From the NCBI GenBank assembly GCA_041640815.1, contig JBEPZO010000003.1:7713-71712 (forward strand): a DNA stretch of 64,000 bases. The letters are read 5' to 3'. Below, piece by piece: positions 17,897 through 25,707 of the stretch. Origin of the DNA: JANWZL01 sp041640815. Lineage in GTDB: Bacteria; Pseudomonadota; Gammaproteobacteria; Burkholderiales; Thiobacillaceae. The position numbers and the translations under genes were made by a program. Below the pieces are notes generated by a model. It was not told where the DNA came from. It made no database searches and was given only the letters and a program-made list of their open reading frames with translations. Position 1 is the stretch's first letter. Each line of letters opens with the position of its first letter.

Positions 17897-19347
17897 GGGA
17901 TGGCTTCGCCGTGCCAGCCGAGCGGTGAGAGTCCTCTGGCCATGGCCCCGTCGCGCAGGTGGTGCAGGAACTCCGAGGGACCGGCAGCGTAGAGGTCGGC
18001 ATGGCTCAAATCGCTGTGTGCGGCGAGGATGCGTTCGGCGGCATGGCGGGCACCGCCTTCGGCCCTGAGGGCGGTGTAGCTGAAATTGTCCAGCGCGTCG
18101 GCCCAGGAGCGGCATAGATTGTCCTGATAGTGAGGAAGAGTATCTGCCACCCAGTACAGCTGCATGCGCTCGGCCATCTCCAGCGACATGGCGTGTTGCA
18201 CGAGGCTCTTGATGGGGGCGAAACCCTCGTCCCAGGCCGCGAAGATCACCGACCGGCGAGAATCCATGTTGATGACGAAGCTGCCATGCGGCCCTTCGAT
18301 GATGACAGGGGCCTCCTTGCGCAGCTCCTCGAACACCTTGCGCGCGAAGGGGCGGTTGTCGCGGCGCACATGCAGCTCGATGTGCCGGTCCTCGCAGGGG
18401 CAGCTGGCGATGTAATAGTCGCCGCTCACACCATCGGCGGTGAGGCGGATACGCTGGCCGGCCAGGAAACGCAGGCGCTGGCTGCGCGGGGTGGTCAAGT
18501 GCAAGGCGGCGACAGCCTCGTCGAACAGCTCGATGGCCTTGACCTTGGTGGGGATGCGTTGCAGGGGGATGTCGCTGGCGCCGGCGACGCTGGCCTCGAT
18601 GACGATATCCGTCACCGCCGTGTAAGCGCACATCAGAAAAACGTTGTTCGCCTTTTCCGACGCTTTGAGCGCGAAGTCGTGCGGATGCACCTTCTTGATC
18701 TCGCCGGCGAGCAAGCGCGCCCGGCACTCGCCGCAGTTGCCGTTGCTACAGCCGTAGTTGAGCGGGATGCCGGCGCGCAAGGCCGCATCCAGGATGGTGT
18801 CGGCCCCCTCGACGAAGAACTCGTGACCCGAGGGTTGAACCTTGACTTGCGCTGAGACGATGCGCATTGCGCTCTCCTTCTCTAGCAGGAGCCGTTGCCG
18901 CTCCGCCTGCTCGGGCGCGGCCTGGAGCTGGCCGCGCAACCACTGTTTGAGTGCGCTCACCGCCTGGGCCGTGTCCGTGCCGCCGGTATCGACCAGATCG
19001 TCGAGCTTGCGCAGCGTCCAGTCGAAGAGTTGTTCATAGTGCGTCAGCAAGGACTTGGCGGCGGCATATTCGCTGGACAGGTCGAACAGCCGGTCCGCCA
19101 GCACCTCGCGGTCTGGCAGCGCCCGCTCGAAGATGCGCTTGGCGAAGGCCTTGCGCTTGATCTCTTCGACGCGCTGATATTCGCCGTCGTCCTCCCATTT
19201 GACATCGGGGAAGACGCGCAGCAGCTCATCCATCTCCACCTCGCCATCGTAGGTCTTGAGCTCGCCGGTCTTGATCATGTGCTGCAAGGTCGCACGCGGG
19301 ATGCCGACCAGGCGGGCGACGCGGGATAAGGAGAAGGTGTGCGCCAT
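17893..19347 (-). CDS. HTH / 2Fe-2S ferredoxin / flavoreductase-like fusion, partner of ParA
   Basis: An unusual 484-residue protein. Residues 5-47 look like a MerR/excisionase-type helix-turn-helix (SLSRVARLVGIPRATLQHM). A helical region follows at about 55-160. A plant-type [2Fe-2S] ferredoxin domain at about 165-255 has the full ligand set Cys200, Cys205, Cys208 and Cys240. The rest (260-484) aligns in pattern with ferredoxin-NADP reductase-type modules (CDP-6-deoxyglucoseen reductase/phenol hydroxylase reductase). Key motifs of that module are altered: the FAD RxYS motif reads GDYYIAS (309-315), the NAD(P) motif GGTGFAP reads WDEGFAP (372-378), and the CGP motif reads AGP (455-457). It may therefore sense redox state rather than act as a normal reductase. 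It is coupled to the ParA gene downstream. Confidence 0.8.
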   Translation of the reverse strand: MAHTFSLSRVARLVGIPRATLQHMIKTGELKTYDGEVEMDELLRVFPDVKWEDDGEYQRVEEIKRKAFAKRIFERALPDREVLADRLFDLSSEYAAAKSLLTHYEQLFDWTLRKLDDLVDTGGTDTAQAVSALKQWLRGQLQAAPEQAERQRLLLEKESAMRIVSAQVKVQPSGHEFFVEGADTILDAALRAGIPLNYGCSNGNCGECRARLLAGEIKKVHPHDFALKASEKANNVFLMCAYTAVTDIVIEASVAGASDIPLQRIPTKVKAIELFDEAVAALHLTTPRSQRLRFLAGQRIRLTADGVSGDYYIASCPCEDRHIELHVRRDNRPFARKVFEELRKEAPVIIEGPHGSFVINMDSRRSVIFAAWDEGFAPIKSLVQHAMSLEMAERMQLYWVADTLPHYQDNLCRSWADALDNFSYTALRAEGGARHAAERILAAHSDLSHADLYAAGPSEFLHHLRDGAMARGLSPLGWHGEAIP

Positions 19348-19416
19348 ACCTCGATGATAGTACGTCAGGCCAGGCTAAGGGGATTCCCCAAGTGCGGCGG
19401 ATACGCTTTAATCCCC

Positions 19417-19458
19417 TCCCATCCCCCATCACCCTGCCCTCCATGTCCCATCCCCCAT
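19417..19458. repeat. 13-bp direct repeat in the recJ leader
   Basis: TCCCATCCCCCAT occurs at 19417-19429 and again at 19446-19458, the second copy running into the recJ ATG at 19457. The leader is pyrimidine-rich and shows no Shine-Dalgarno sequence. Confidence 0.6.
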
Positions 19459-21172
19459 GCTGAATCTCGTCACCCGCCCTTGCCCGGCTCACGTGTTCGA
19501 GCAGCTGCGCCGCGGCGGCCTGCCGCCCTTGCTGGCGCGGCTATACGCCAGCCGGGGGGTGAAACGCCAGGAGGACTTGAAGAGTCGGTTGACGGAATTG
19601 CTCCCCTACACCGGCTTACTCAATTGCGAGGCAGCTGGCGCGCGGCTGGCCGATGCCATCCAGCGTGCGCAGCGTCTCTTGGTGGTGGCGGACTACGACG
19701 CCGATGGCGCCACCGCCTGCGCCGTGGCCGTGCAGGGACTTACGGCCATGGGGGCAGAGGTGGATTACCTGGTGCCCAACCGCTTCGAGTACGGTTACGG
19801 GCTCACCCCCGAGATCGTCGCGCTCGCCGCCGAGCGACGGCCGGACGTCATCATCACTGTCGACAACGGCATTGCCTCTCACACCGGTGTGGAGTCAGCC
19901 CGCCAGCTGGGCATCGAGGTGCTCGTCACCGATCACCACCTGCCGGCACAAGGCGGTGAACTGCCGCAGGCACTCATCGTCAACCCCAACCAGCCCGGCT
20001 GCCCCTTCCCCAGCAAAAGCCTGGCTGGGGTGGGGGTGATGTTCTACGTGTTGGTTGCGGTGCGGGCCGAACTGCGCCGGCGCGGCTGGTTCATGGGGGG
20101 ACGCGCCGAGCCCAATCTCGCCGAACTGCTCGACCTGGTGGCTCTGGGCACGGTAGCCGACGTGGTGCCGCTGGATGCCAACAACCGTCTGCTGGTGCAG
20201 CATGGCCTCAAGCGCATGCGCGCCGGCCAGGCTCGGCCGGGCATCGAGGCCTTGTTCCGGGCAGCGGGGCGCGAGTCGGCGCGCGCCAGCGTCTACGACC
20301 TCGGTTTCGTCCTGGGGCCCAGGCTGAATGCGGCAGGGCGGCTGGCCGACATGAGTGTGGGTATCAATTGTCTGCTGGCGCGTGATCTTTCCGAGGCGAT
20401 GCCGCTGGCGCGCGAACTCGACCGCTTGAATCGGGAGCGCCGCCAGATCGAGGCCGACATGCAGGAGCAGGCCCTGGCACTGCTGGAGACGAAGGACGTG
20501 GACGACGGCTGGAGCCTGACCCTGTACGATCCCAGCTGGCATCAAGGCGTTGTGGGCCTGCTGGCCGCGCGCCTGAAAGAGCGCCATCACCGCCCAACCA
20601 TTGTATTCGCTGATGGCGGCGACGGGCTGCTCAAAGGGTCGGGCCGGTCCATCCCGGCGCTGCACCTGCGCGATGCCCTCGACCGGGTGGACAAGCGGCA
20701 CGCCGGCCTCATGCTCAAATTCGGCGGGCACGCCGGCGCTGCGGGTCTGATCCTGCGCCAGGAGGACCTGCCCGTGTTCGCCGCCGCCTTCGAAGCCGTC
20801 GCACGCGAGCTGCTCACCCCCGCGGATCTGAAGCGGGTGATCGAGACCGACGGCCCGCTGCGCCCCGAGGAATGCCAGCTCGATCAGGCCCTGTTGCTGC
20901 GCGACGCGGTCTGGGGTCAGGGCTTTCCGCCGCCGCTCTTCCACGGCGAGTTCCGCGTCGATAGCCAACGCCTGGTCGCGGACAAGCACCTGCGCTTGCG
21001 GCTCTCAGGTGGGGGGCTCAGCGCCGAGGCCATGCTGTTCAACCATGACGCCCCCCTGCCGCAAGGCATCCAAGCGACCTACCGGCTGGAGGTGAACGAG
21101 TGGAACGGCAAGATGAGCCCGCAATTGACCCTTGAACAGTGGTGCCCGCTAGACGAAGATGGCCGGCCGTGA
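19457..21172 (+). CDS. recJ: Single-stranded-DNA 5'-3' exonuclease RecJ
   Basis: RecJ degrades single-stranded DNA 5' to 3' in recombination and mismatch repair. The 571-residue product has the DHH-phosphoesterase motifs: VVADYDADGATA (motif I), ITVDNGIAS (motif II), VTDHHLP (DHH, motif III) and the later GGHAGAAGL in the DHHA1 domain. The C-terminal OB fold ends with LTLEQWCPLD. The start matches family N-termini (RPCPAHVFEQL then LLARLYASRGV), even though no ribosome-binding site is visible. It is divergent from the ParA operon with 109 bp between starts. Confidence 0.95.
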   Translation: MLNLVTRPCPAHVFEQLRRGGLPPLLARLYASRGVKRQEDLKSRLTELLPYTGLLNCEAAGARLADAIQRAQRLLVVADYDADGATACAVAVQGLTAMGAEVDYLVPNRFEYGYGLTPEIVALAAERRPDVIITVDNGIASHTGVESARQLGIEVLVTDHHLPAQGGELPQALIVNPNQPGCPFPSKSLAGVGVMFYVLVAVRAELRRRGWFMGGRAEPNLAELLDLVALGTVADVVPLDANNRLLVQHGLKRMRAGQARPGIEALFRAAGRESARASVYDLGFVLGPRLNAAGRLADMSVGINCLLARDLSEAMPLARELDRLNRERRQIEADMQEQALALLETKDVDDGWSLTLYDPSWHQGVVGLLAARLKERHHRPTIVFADGGDGLLKGSGRSIPALHLRDALDRVDKRHAGLMLKFGGHAGAAGLILRQEDLPVFAAAFEAVARELLTPADLKRVIETDGPLRPEECQLDQALLLRDAVWGQGFPPPLFHGEFRVDSQRLVADKHLRLRLSGGGLSAEAMLFNHDAPLPQGIQATYRLEVNEWNGKMSPQLTLEQWCPLDEDGRP

Positions 21173-21262
21173 AGCTCGCGATCTAGCCCCGCCACCTCGC
21201 CCGGCGTCGGCCTGCCGCCACGGCGACACCCAAGACCATTGCCCATGACCGGGGTGACGCAT

Positions 21263-22513
21263 ATGCAAGCGTGGCTTAGCGCGGAATTGGAACCCCTGGC
21301 GCTGTTTCTCACCAGCATGGGGCTGGGGCTGTTGATCGGTCTGGAGCGCGAACGCTCGCCGGCAGCCAAGGCGGGGTTACGCACCTTCACCCTGGTGGCC
21401 TTGGCCGGCACGCTGGGCGCCATGCTCGCGGAACAGACCGGCGCGCCCTGGATCCTGGGCGCCGGGCTGATCATCCTGGGCGGCATGATGGTGGCGGCCT
21501 ATTTCCGGGTGCCGCAGGAGGCAGACCCGGGCACCACCACGGTCGCCGCCATCGTCGTCTGCTATGGCTTAGGCGCCTTGGTCTGGTACCGGCATACCCA
21601 ACTGGCCGTCGCCCTGGCGGTCACCACCACGGTGCTGCTCTATTTCAAGGCCGAGCTGCGCGGCGTCACCCAGCACCTCACCCGGCAGGACCTGGTGTCC
21701 TTCCTGCAGTTCGCCGTGCTCTCCCTGGTCATCCTGCCCGTATTGCCGGATCAAGGCTATGGCCCCTACGCGGCGCTGAATCCCTATCAGATCTGGTGGA
21801 TGGTGGTGCTGATCTCGGGCCTGTCGCTCGCTGGCTATGCCGCCCTGCGCCTGGCAGGCGAGCGACAGGGGGCGCTGCTCACCGGCCTGTTCGGCGGTGT
21901 GGCCTCCAGCACCGCCACCACCCTCACCTTTGCCCGACACGCGCGCCGCCGGCCAGAGCTCATGAGCGTGGCCGCCTTGGTGATCCTCACCGCCAACTGG
22001 GTCGTGCTGGTGCGCTTGAGCCTCCTGGTTGGGCTGGTCGCACCCGCCTTGCTGCCTCAGGCCGTGCGCATGCTCGGGCTCGCCGCCCTCGTCGGTGTGC
22101 CGCTACTCTATTGGCGCTGGCGACACTTGCAGCGTCAGGAACTGCCCGAACTGACCTTGAGCAACCCGACCGAGATCCGCGCCGCCCTGGGCTTTGGCGC
22201 CCTCTATGCCGGCGTGCTGTTCGCCGCCGCATGGCTGTCGGACTGGGCCGGTAGCCGTGGCGTCTATGCCGTGGCGCTCGCCTCGGGCCTGACCGACGTC
22301 GATGCCATCACCCTGTCCAGCCTGCGCCTGTTCGGCCTCACCACCTTGAGCGGTGAGGAGGCCTTGACCAGCATCCTGCTCGCCTTGCTGGCCAACATCG
22401 CCTTCAAGGCGGGGCTGACCGTGGTCATCGGCGGCGGCCGGCTGGCGCTGCGCACCTTGCCGGGATTCACCGCCGTGGCCTTGGGCGCATGCGTCGGTTG
22501 GTGGTCGCTGTGA
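21263..22513 (+). CDS. MgtC/SapB-DUF4010 family membrane protein
   Basis: A 416-residue polytopic inner-membrane protein. The N-terminal 130 residues are MgtC/SapB-like, with the signature GLLIGLERERSPAAKAGLRTFTLVALAG. The C-terminal half carries DUF4010-type helices and the motif FGGVASSTATTLTFARHAR; near the end GVYAVALASGLTDVDAITLS is typical of the family. About ten to twelve hydrophobic segments are visible. The ATG at 21263 has GGGGTGA a few bases upstream; another ATG at 21245 is possible. The function of the family is unclear. Its 3' end overlaps the DUF99 gene by 25 bp, suggesting coupling. Confidence 0.85.
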   Translation: MQAWLSAELEPLALFLTSMGLGLLIGLERERSPAAKAGLRTFTLVALAGTLGAMLAEQTGAPWILGAGLIILGGMMVAAYFRVPQEADPGTTTVAAIVVCYGLGALVWYRHTQLAVALAVTTTVLLYFKAELRGVTQHLTRQDLVSFLQFAVLSLVILPVLPDQGYGPYAALNPYQIWWMVVLISGLSLAGYAALRLAGERQGALLTGLFGGVASSTATTLTFARHARRRPELMSVAALVILTANWVVLVRLSLLVGLVAPALLPQAVRMLGLAALVGVPLLYWRWRHLQRQELPELTLSNPTEIRAALGFGALYAGVLFAAAWLSDWAGSRGVYAVALASGLTDVDAITLSSLRLFGLTTLSGEEALTSILLALLANIAFKAGLTVVIGGGRLALRTLPGFTAVALGACVGWWSL

Positions 22514-23076
22514 ACAAGGTCCCCACCCATGCCATCGGCTTCGACGACGCCCCCTTCCAGCGCCGCCACCGCGGTGACGTGCTGGTGGTGGGCGCTGTGC
22601 ATGCCGGCGCGCGGCTGGACGGCGTGGTCGTCACGCGGGTGCGGCGCGACGGGGTGAACGCCACCGAGCGCCTGATCGCCAGCGTACTGGGCAGCCGCTT
22701 CTACCCACAACTACAACTCGTCTGGCTCCAAGGCATTGCGCTCGCCGGTTTCAACGTCGTGGACATCCACCGGCTGAACGCCGCCACCGGCCTGCCCGTG
22801 CTGGTCGCCGCGCGCCGGCGGCCAGATCTGGAGGCGATCCGTCGCGCCCTGCTGGAAAACGTGCCCGGCGGCCGGCACAAGTGGCGGCTCATCGAAGCGG
22901 CCGGCCCCATGGAGCCCTTGGGCGGTATCTGGATCCAACGCGCGGGGATGGGGGCAGAGACTGCCGCCGCTGCGGTGGCCTTTTGGCAGCTCCATGGCAA
23001 GCTGCCGGAACCGCTGCGCACCGCCCATCTCATCGCCGCTGGCGTGACCGGCAGCCAAAGCCGCCAGCGCGCCTAG
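22489..23076 (+). CDS. DUF99 (UPF0215) endonuclease V-like protein
   Basis: A 195-residue DUF99 protein. Family signatures are IGFDDAPF near the N-terminus (archaeal members have IGIDDxPF), TERLIASVLGSRFYPQL, QGIALAGFNVVDI and RRRPDLEAIRRAL. DUF99 shares the RNase H-like fold of endonuclease V; an archaeal member has been reported to cut DNA at deoxyuridine, so a uracil-repair role is possible but not shown here. The family is mostly archaeal, which makes its presence in a betaproteobacterium notable. The start lies inside the end of the DUF4010 gene. An rtcA remnant lies just downstream on the other strand. Confidence 0.85.
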   Translation: MRRLVVAVNKVPTHAIGFDDAPFQRRHRGDVLVVGAVHAGARLDGVVVTRVRRDGVNATERLIASVLGSRFYPQLQLVWLQGIALAGFNVVDIHRLNAATGLPVLVAARRRPDLEAIRRALLENVPGGRHKWRLIEAAGPMEPLGGIWIQRAGMGAETAAAAVAFWQLHGKLPEPLRTAHLIAAGVTGSQSRQRA

Positions 23077-23162
23077 GGAGGGTAACTCCCCCAGGGGATC
23101 CCCAACGAAGCCCCGCTAGCGGCCGGGCTGCACGTCGATAGAGGAGGCGCCGTTTTCGCGGC

Positions 23163-23440
23163 TCACGCAAAACGCACGGGCAGAAACTGCTCGATCAGCC
23201 ACATGGCGGTCTCGGCATGCAGGCTCACCTCGCGCACGCTGAAGCGGCTGTTACCCTTGGCCAAGGCGGCGTAGACCAGGAGCTGGTCGGCGGCGTGCAG
23301 GTCGACCCCGGCAGCGTTTTGCAGATCGGCGCGTAGCGTCCCTCCCGCCTGCTCCCCCAAGGCTTCGGCGCTGACGCCGCGCTCGGCCACCACCGCCGCG
23401 CCCAGGCGGCCGTGCCCAACGCCAACAGACGGGCCAGCTG
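23163..23440 (-). pseudogene. rtcA: RNA 3'-terminal phosphate cyclase remnant (C-terminal part only)
   Basis: The minus-strand frame ending at 23163 encodes a clear RtcA C-terminus: AERGVSAEALGEQAG, then DLHAADQLLVYAALAKG, and the ending FSVREVSLHAETAMWLIEQFLPVRF pattern, with IEQFLPVRF as the family's terminal motif. Only about 80-90 residues of a protein normally near 340 residues remain. Upstream sequence to 23578 shows no start or the RtcA catalytic region (including the His nucleophile). The rest of 23077-23578 holds no other gene that I recognise. Confidence 0.75.
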
Positions 23441-23578
23441 CGGCGTGACGCGGCTTCAAACAGACGCTGCGCCTGCGGGCGTAGCGTCCCCTGCCTTCCC
23501 TCTAGCCAGCCCGATCGGACGATGCACGCACGCATCCGGTCTAACATGAATGCGGATAGACCTACGGGAGGGCCAAAC

Positions 23579-24274
23579 ATGGAGAGTATTCTCGTCACCG
23601 GTGCCAATCGGGGTCTGGGGCTCGAATGGTGCCGTCATTATGCCGCACGCGGCTGGCGCGTCTATGCCACCTGCCGCCACCCGGCGGATGCCGACGCTCT
23701 GCAGGCGCTCGCCCAGGCGCATCGCCACCTGAGCGTGCACCGGCTCGACGTCACCGACGCCGACAACATCTATGCCCTGCGCGCCGAGCTGGGGGAGGAA
23801 CCCATCGACGTTCTGGTGAACAACGCCGGCGTTTATTTGGAGAAATACGCCCCCGATCCGGCCATCCGCTACGAGGAGTGGCTGAAGACCCTGGCGGTCA
23901 ACACCCTGGGGGCCGTGCGGGTGAGCGAGGCCCTGGCGCACAACGTCTCCCGCAGCCAGCGCCGCTTGATCGTGGCCATCAGTAGCCACATGGGCTCGAT
24001 TGCCGACATCTCCACCCCAGGCAGCTATTATTACCGCTCCAGCAAGGCGGCGCTCAACGCCGCGATGAAGGGCCTGGCGCTTGCCTACCGGCCGCTAGAC
24101 ATCGGCGTGCTGATCCTGCATCCCGGTTGGGTCAAGACCCGCATGGGCGGCTGGCAGGAGGCACCGTTGACGCCCGAGCAAAGCGTGGCCGGCATGAGCC
24201 GCTTGATCGATGGCTACACGCCGGAGATGAGCGGTCGCTTCTTCCGCTACGACGGGCGCGAGCTGCCGTGGTAA
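23579..24274 (+). CDS. Short-chain dehydrogenase/reductase
   Basis: A classical SDR oxidoreductase of 231 residues. The ATG at 23579 is preceded by GGGAGG. The cofactor motif TGANRGLG is at 6-13, NNAG near 83-86, the active-site Ser in AISSHMGS, and YRSSK holds the catalytic Tyr-x3-Lys. An Arg follows the cofactor loop (ATCRHP), which tends to favour NADP(H). The C-terminus (PGWVKTRMGG) resembles the sniffer/C-factor-like group. The substrate is unknown. The last 28 bp overlap the convergent RNase Z-like gene. Confidence 0.88.
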   Translation: MESILVTGANRGLGLEWCRHYAARGWRVYATCRHPADADALQALAQAHRHLSVHRLDVTDADNIYALRAELGEEPIDVLVNNAGVYLEKYAPDPAIRYEEWLKTLAVNTLGAVRVSEALAHNVSRSQRRLIVAISSHMGSIADISTPGSYYYRSSKAALNAAMKGLALAYRPLDIGVLILHPGWVKTRMGGWQEAPLTPEQSVAGMSRLIDGYTPEMSGRFFRYDGRELPW

Positions 24275-25254
24275 TTGCCTCGCCACGCCGCCTGGAGCTC
24301 AACTCGCAGTGCGTGCTCCTGGCCACGATAGATGGGCGAGAAGTGGAAGGGGACGACGTTTCTCGCCCCCGCCTCCCGCGCCAGCCGGCCGGCCTGGGCG
24401 GCGGTGAGGTGTTTTTTCTGCCGCGCGCGCTCGGCCAGCTCGTCCAGAAAGACGCATTCGATGAACAGCCAGTCGGCATCGCGCGCCAGTTCCACGATAC
24501 GCTGGGCGTTCTCGGCGTGATAGACGACATCGGTGACGTAGGCGATCTTCACCCCGGGGGTGATCTGCACGCAGTGCATCAGCGCGCCGAGGGGGCGCTC
24601 GCCGGCGGGGGTGGCGATCGGTGTGTCGGCGGACGCCCGCGCCAGCACCGCCGCCTTCAAGCCCTTGAGCCAAGGCCCCACGGGCAAGCCCAGTTCGGCC
24701 AGGCGGTTTTTCCAGATGTTGACGTGCCGCTCTTCTTCCAGGGCAAAGCCCAGGCAGGGCGTGCCGTGGTCGAGAAAGGCTGCGCGCACGCGAAACCCCG
24801 ACTCCTCCCATACCACACCCCCTTCGATGCGCAGTTTCGCCTCGGCCTCGCGGCGAAAGCCCGTCTGCACCCGGAAGCGGGCCTGGCTGGCGGACCCGTC
24901 TGGATGGAGCTCCAGCACCGTCAGGGTGAAGTCGTTCGCGTAACGCTGCACGAGGTTCCAGGTATAGGCGGCGAGCTTGGCCTCGACCTGCTTAACAAAG
25001 CCAGGCGGGCCATACAGGCGTACCCCCCGGTCGCGACCCAGACAGATGCGCAGGAACCAGTCGAAGCCCATGAAGTGGTCCATGTGGCAGTGACTGACGA
25101 AGATGTCGCTCACGCGCAGGATCTTGCGCGGCGGCAGGGCGTTGAGGTTGCCGAGGTCGAACAAGAGCGCCCGCGCCTCGAACATCATGTCGACGAACAG
25201 GGCTGGGTCGCCGAAGGGATCGTTGACCAGCTCGGGCAAGAAGGCGGGGCGCAT
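24247..25254 (-). CDS. RNase Z-like metallo-beta-lactamase-fold hydrolase
   Basis: A 335-residue MBL-fold hydrolase. It starts with MRPAFLPELVNDPFGDPAL and has the metal motif SHCHMDHFMGFD. Later ligands are seen at AYVTDVVYH and PFHFSPIY. The segment FLDHGTPCLGFALEE matches the ElaC/RNase Z family, but the protein is longer than typical RNase Z (about 300) and the exosite arm is not obvious. Activity on tRNA 3' ends is therefore only possible. The ATG at 25254 overlaps the stop of the upstream Nudix gene (ATGA), so the two are translationally coupled. Confidence 0.8.
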   Translation of the reverse strand: MRPAFLPELVNDPFGDPALFVDMMFEARALLFDLGNLNALPPRKILRVSDIFVSHCHMDHFMGFDWFLRICLGRDRGVRLYGPPGFVKQVEAKLAAYTWNLVQRYANDFTLTVLELHPDGSASQARFRVQTGFRREAEAKLRIEGGVVWEESGFRVRAAFLDHGTPCLGFALEEERHVNIWKNRLAELGLPVGPWLKGLKAAVLARASADTPIATPAGERPLGALMHCVQITPGVKIAYVTDVVYHAENAQRIVELARDADWLFIECVFLDELAERARQKKHLTAAQAGRLAREAGARNVVPFHFSPIYRGQEHALRVELQAAWRGNYHGSSRPS

Positions 25255-25688
25255 CAATGCCTGCCGTGGAGGATGCCGACCGCCCAGGCGAGGACCGGCT
25301 TGAGGCGCGGCGGCAGCAGCCGCGCTGCCTCGTTGACGTTGACCCATCGCCACTCGTGGTGCTCAGGCCGGCCGAGCGCTGGGGAGACGGGTAGCCGGAT
25401 GCTCACCTGATCCGTTGTGGCCAGGTAGTAGCGGGCGATCTTGTGACGCGCGCCATAGGGGCCGACGTCGATCGAGACCTCGCCCCAAGGAAAGTGGAGA
25501 TCGGTCAGCCCCGCCTCCTCCGCCGTCTCGCGTAGCGCCGCGGCAAACGGTGTTTCGCCCGGCTCGAGCTGGCCCTTGGGGAAGTCCCAGTTGCGCCAGG
25601 CGCGCAGCAGGAGCAGGCGCCAGCCGCTGCCGACCCGGCGGACGACCACACAGCCAGCGGAGGTGGGCAGGGAAGCGTCTGTCGGCAT
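25254..25688 (-). CDS. Nudix hydrolase, Ap4A hydrolase-like
   Basis: A 144-residue Nudix protein from the ATG at 25688. The full Nudix box Gx5Ex7REUxEExGU is present, from GQLEPGE to RETAEEAGL, preceded by NWDFPKG, as in diadenosine tetraphosphate hydrolases of the NUDT2 type. The sequence AGCVVVRR at the N-terminus also fits that group. In-frame ATGs at 25700 and 25709 would overlap the divergent methyltransferase start at 25708. It is coupled by ATGA to the RNase Z-like gene. Confidence 0.85.
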   Translation of the reverse strand: MPTDASLPTSAGCVVVRRVGSGWRLLLLRAWRNWDFPKGQLEPGETPFAAALRETAEEAGLTDLHFPWGEVSIDVGPYGARHKIARYYLATTDQVSIRLPVSPALGRPEHHEWRWVNVNEAARLLPPRLKPVLAWAVGILHGRH

Positions 25689-25707
25689 GTCGGTTATCAT
25701 AGCGGTC

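Noticed and set aside
17897..18727. Long minus-strand open frame continuous with the ParA gene on its N-terminal side
   Set aside because: It overlaps the HTH-ferredoxin gene in another frame, reads as Arg/Pro-rich shadow sequence, and the ParA family start is the ATG at 17896.
19895..20989. 364-residue minus-strand open frame
   Set aside because: It is the shadow of recJ on the opposite strand; no signature or ribosome site.
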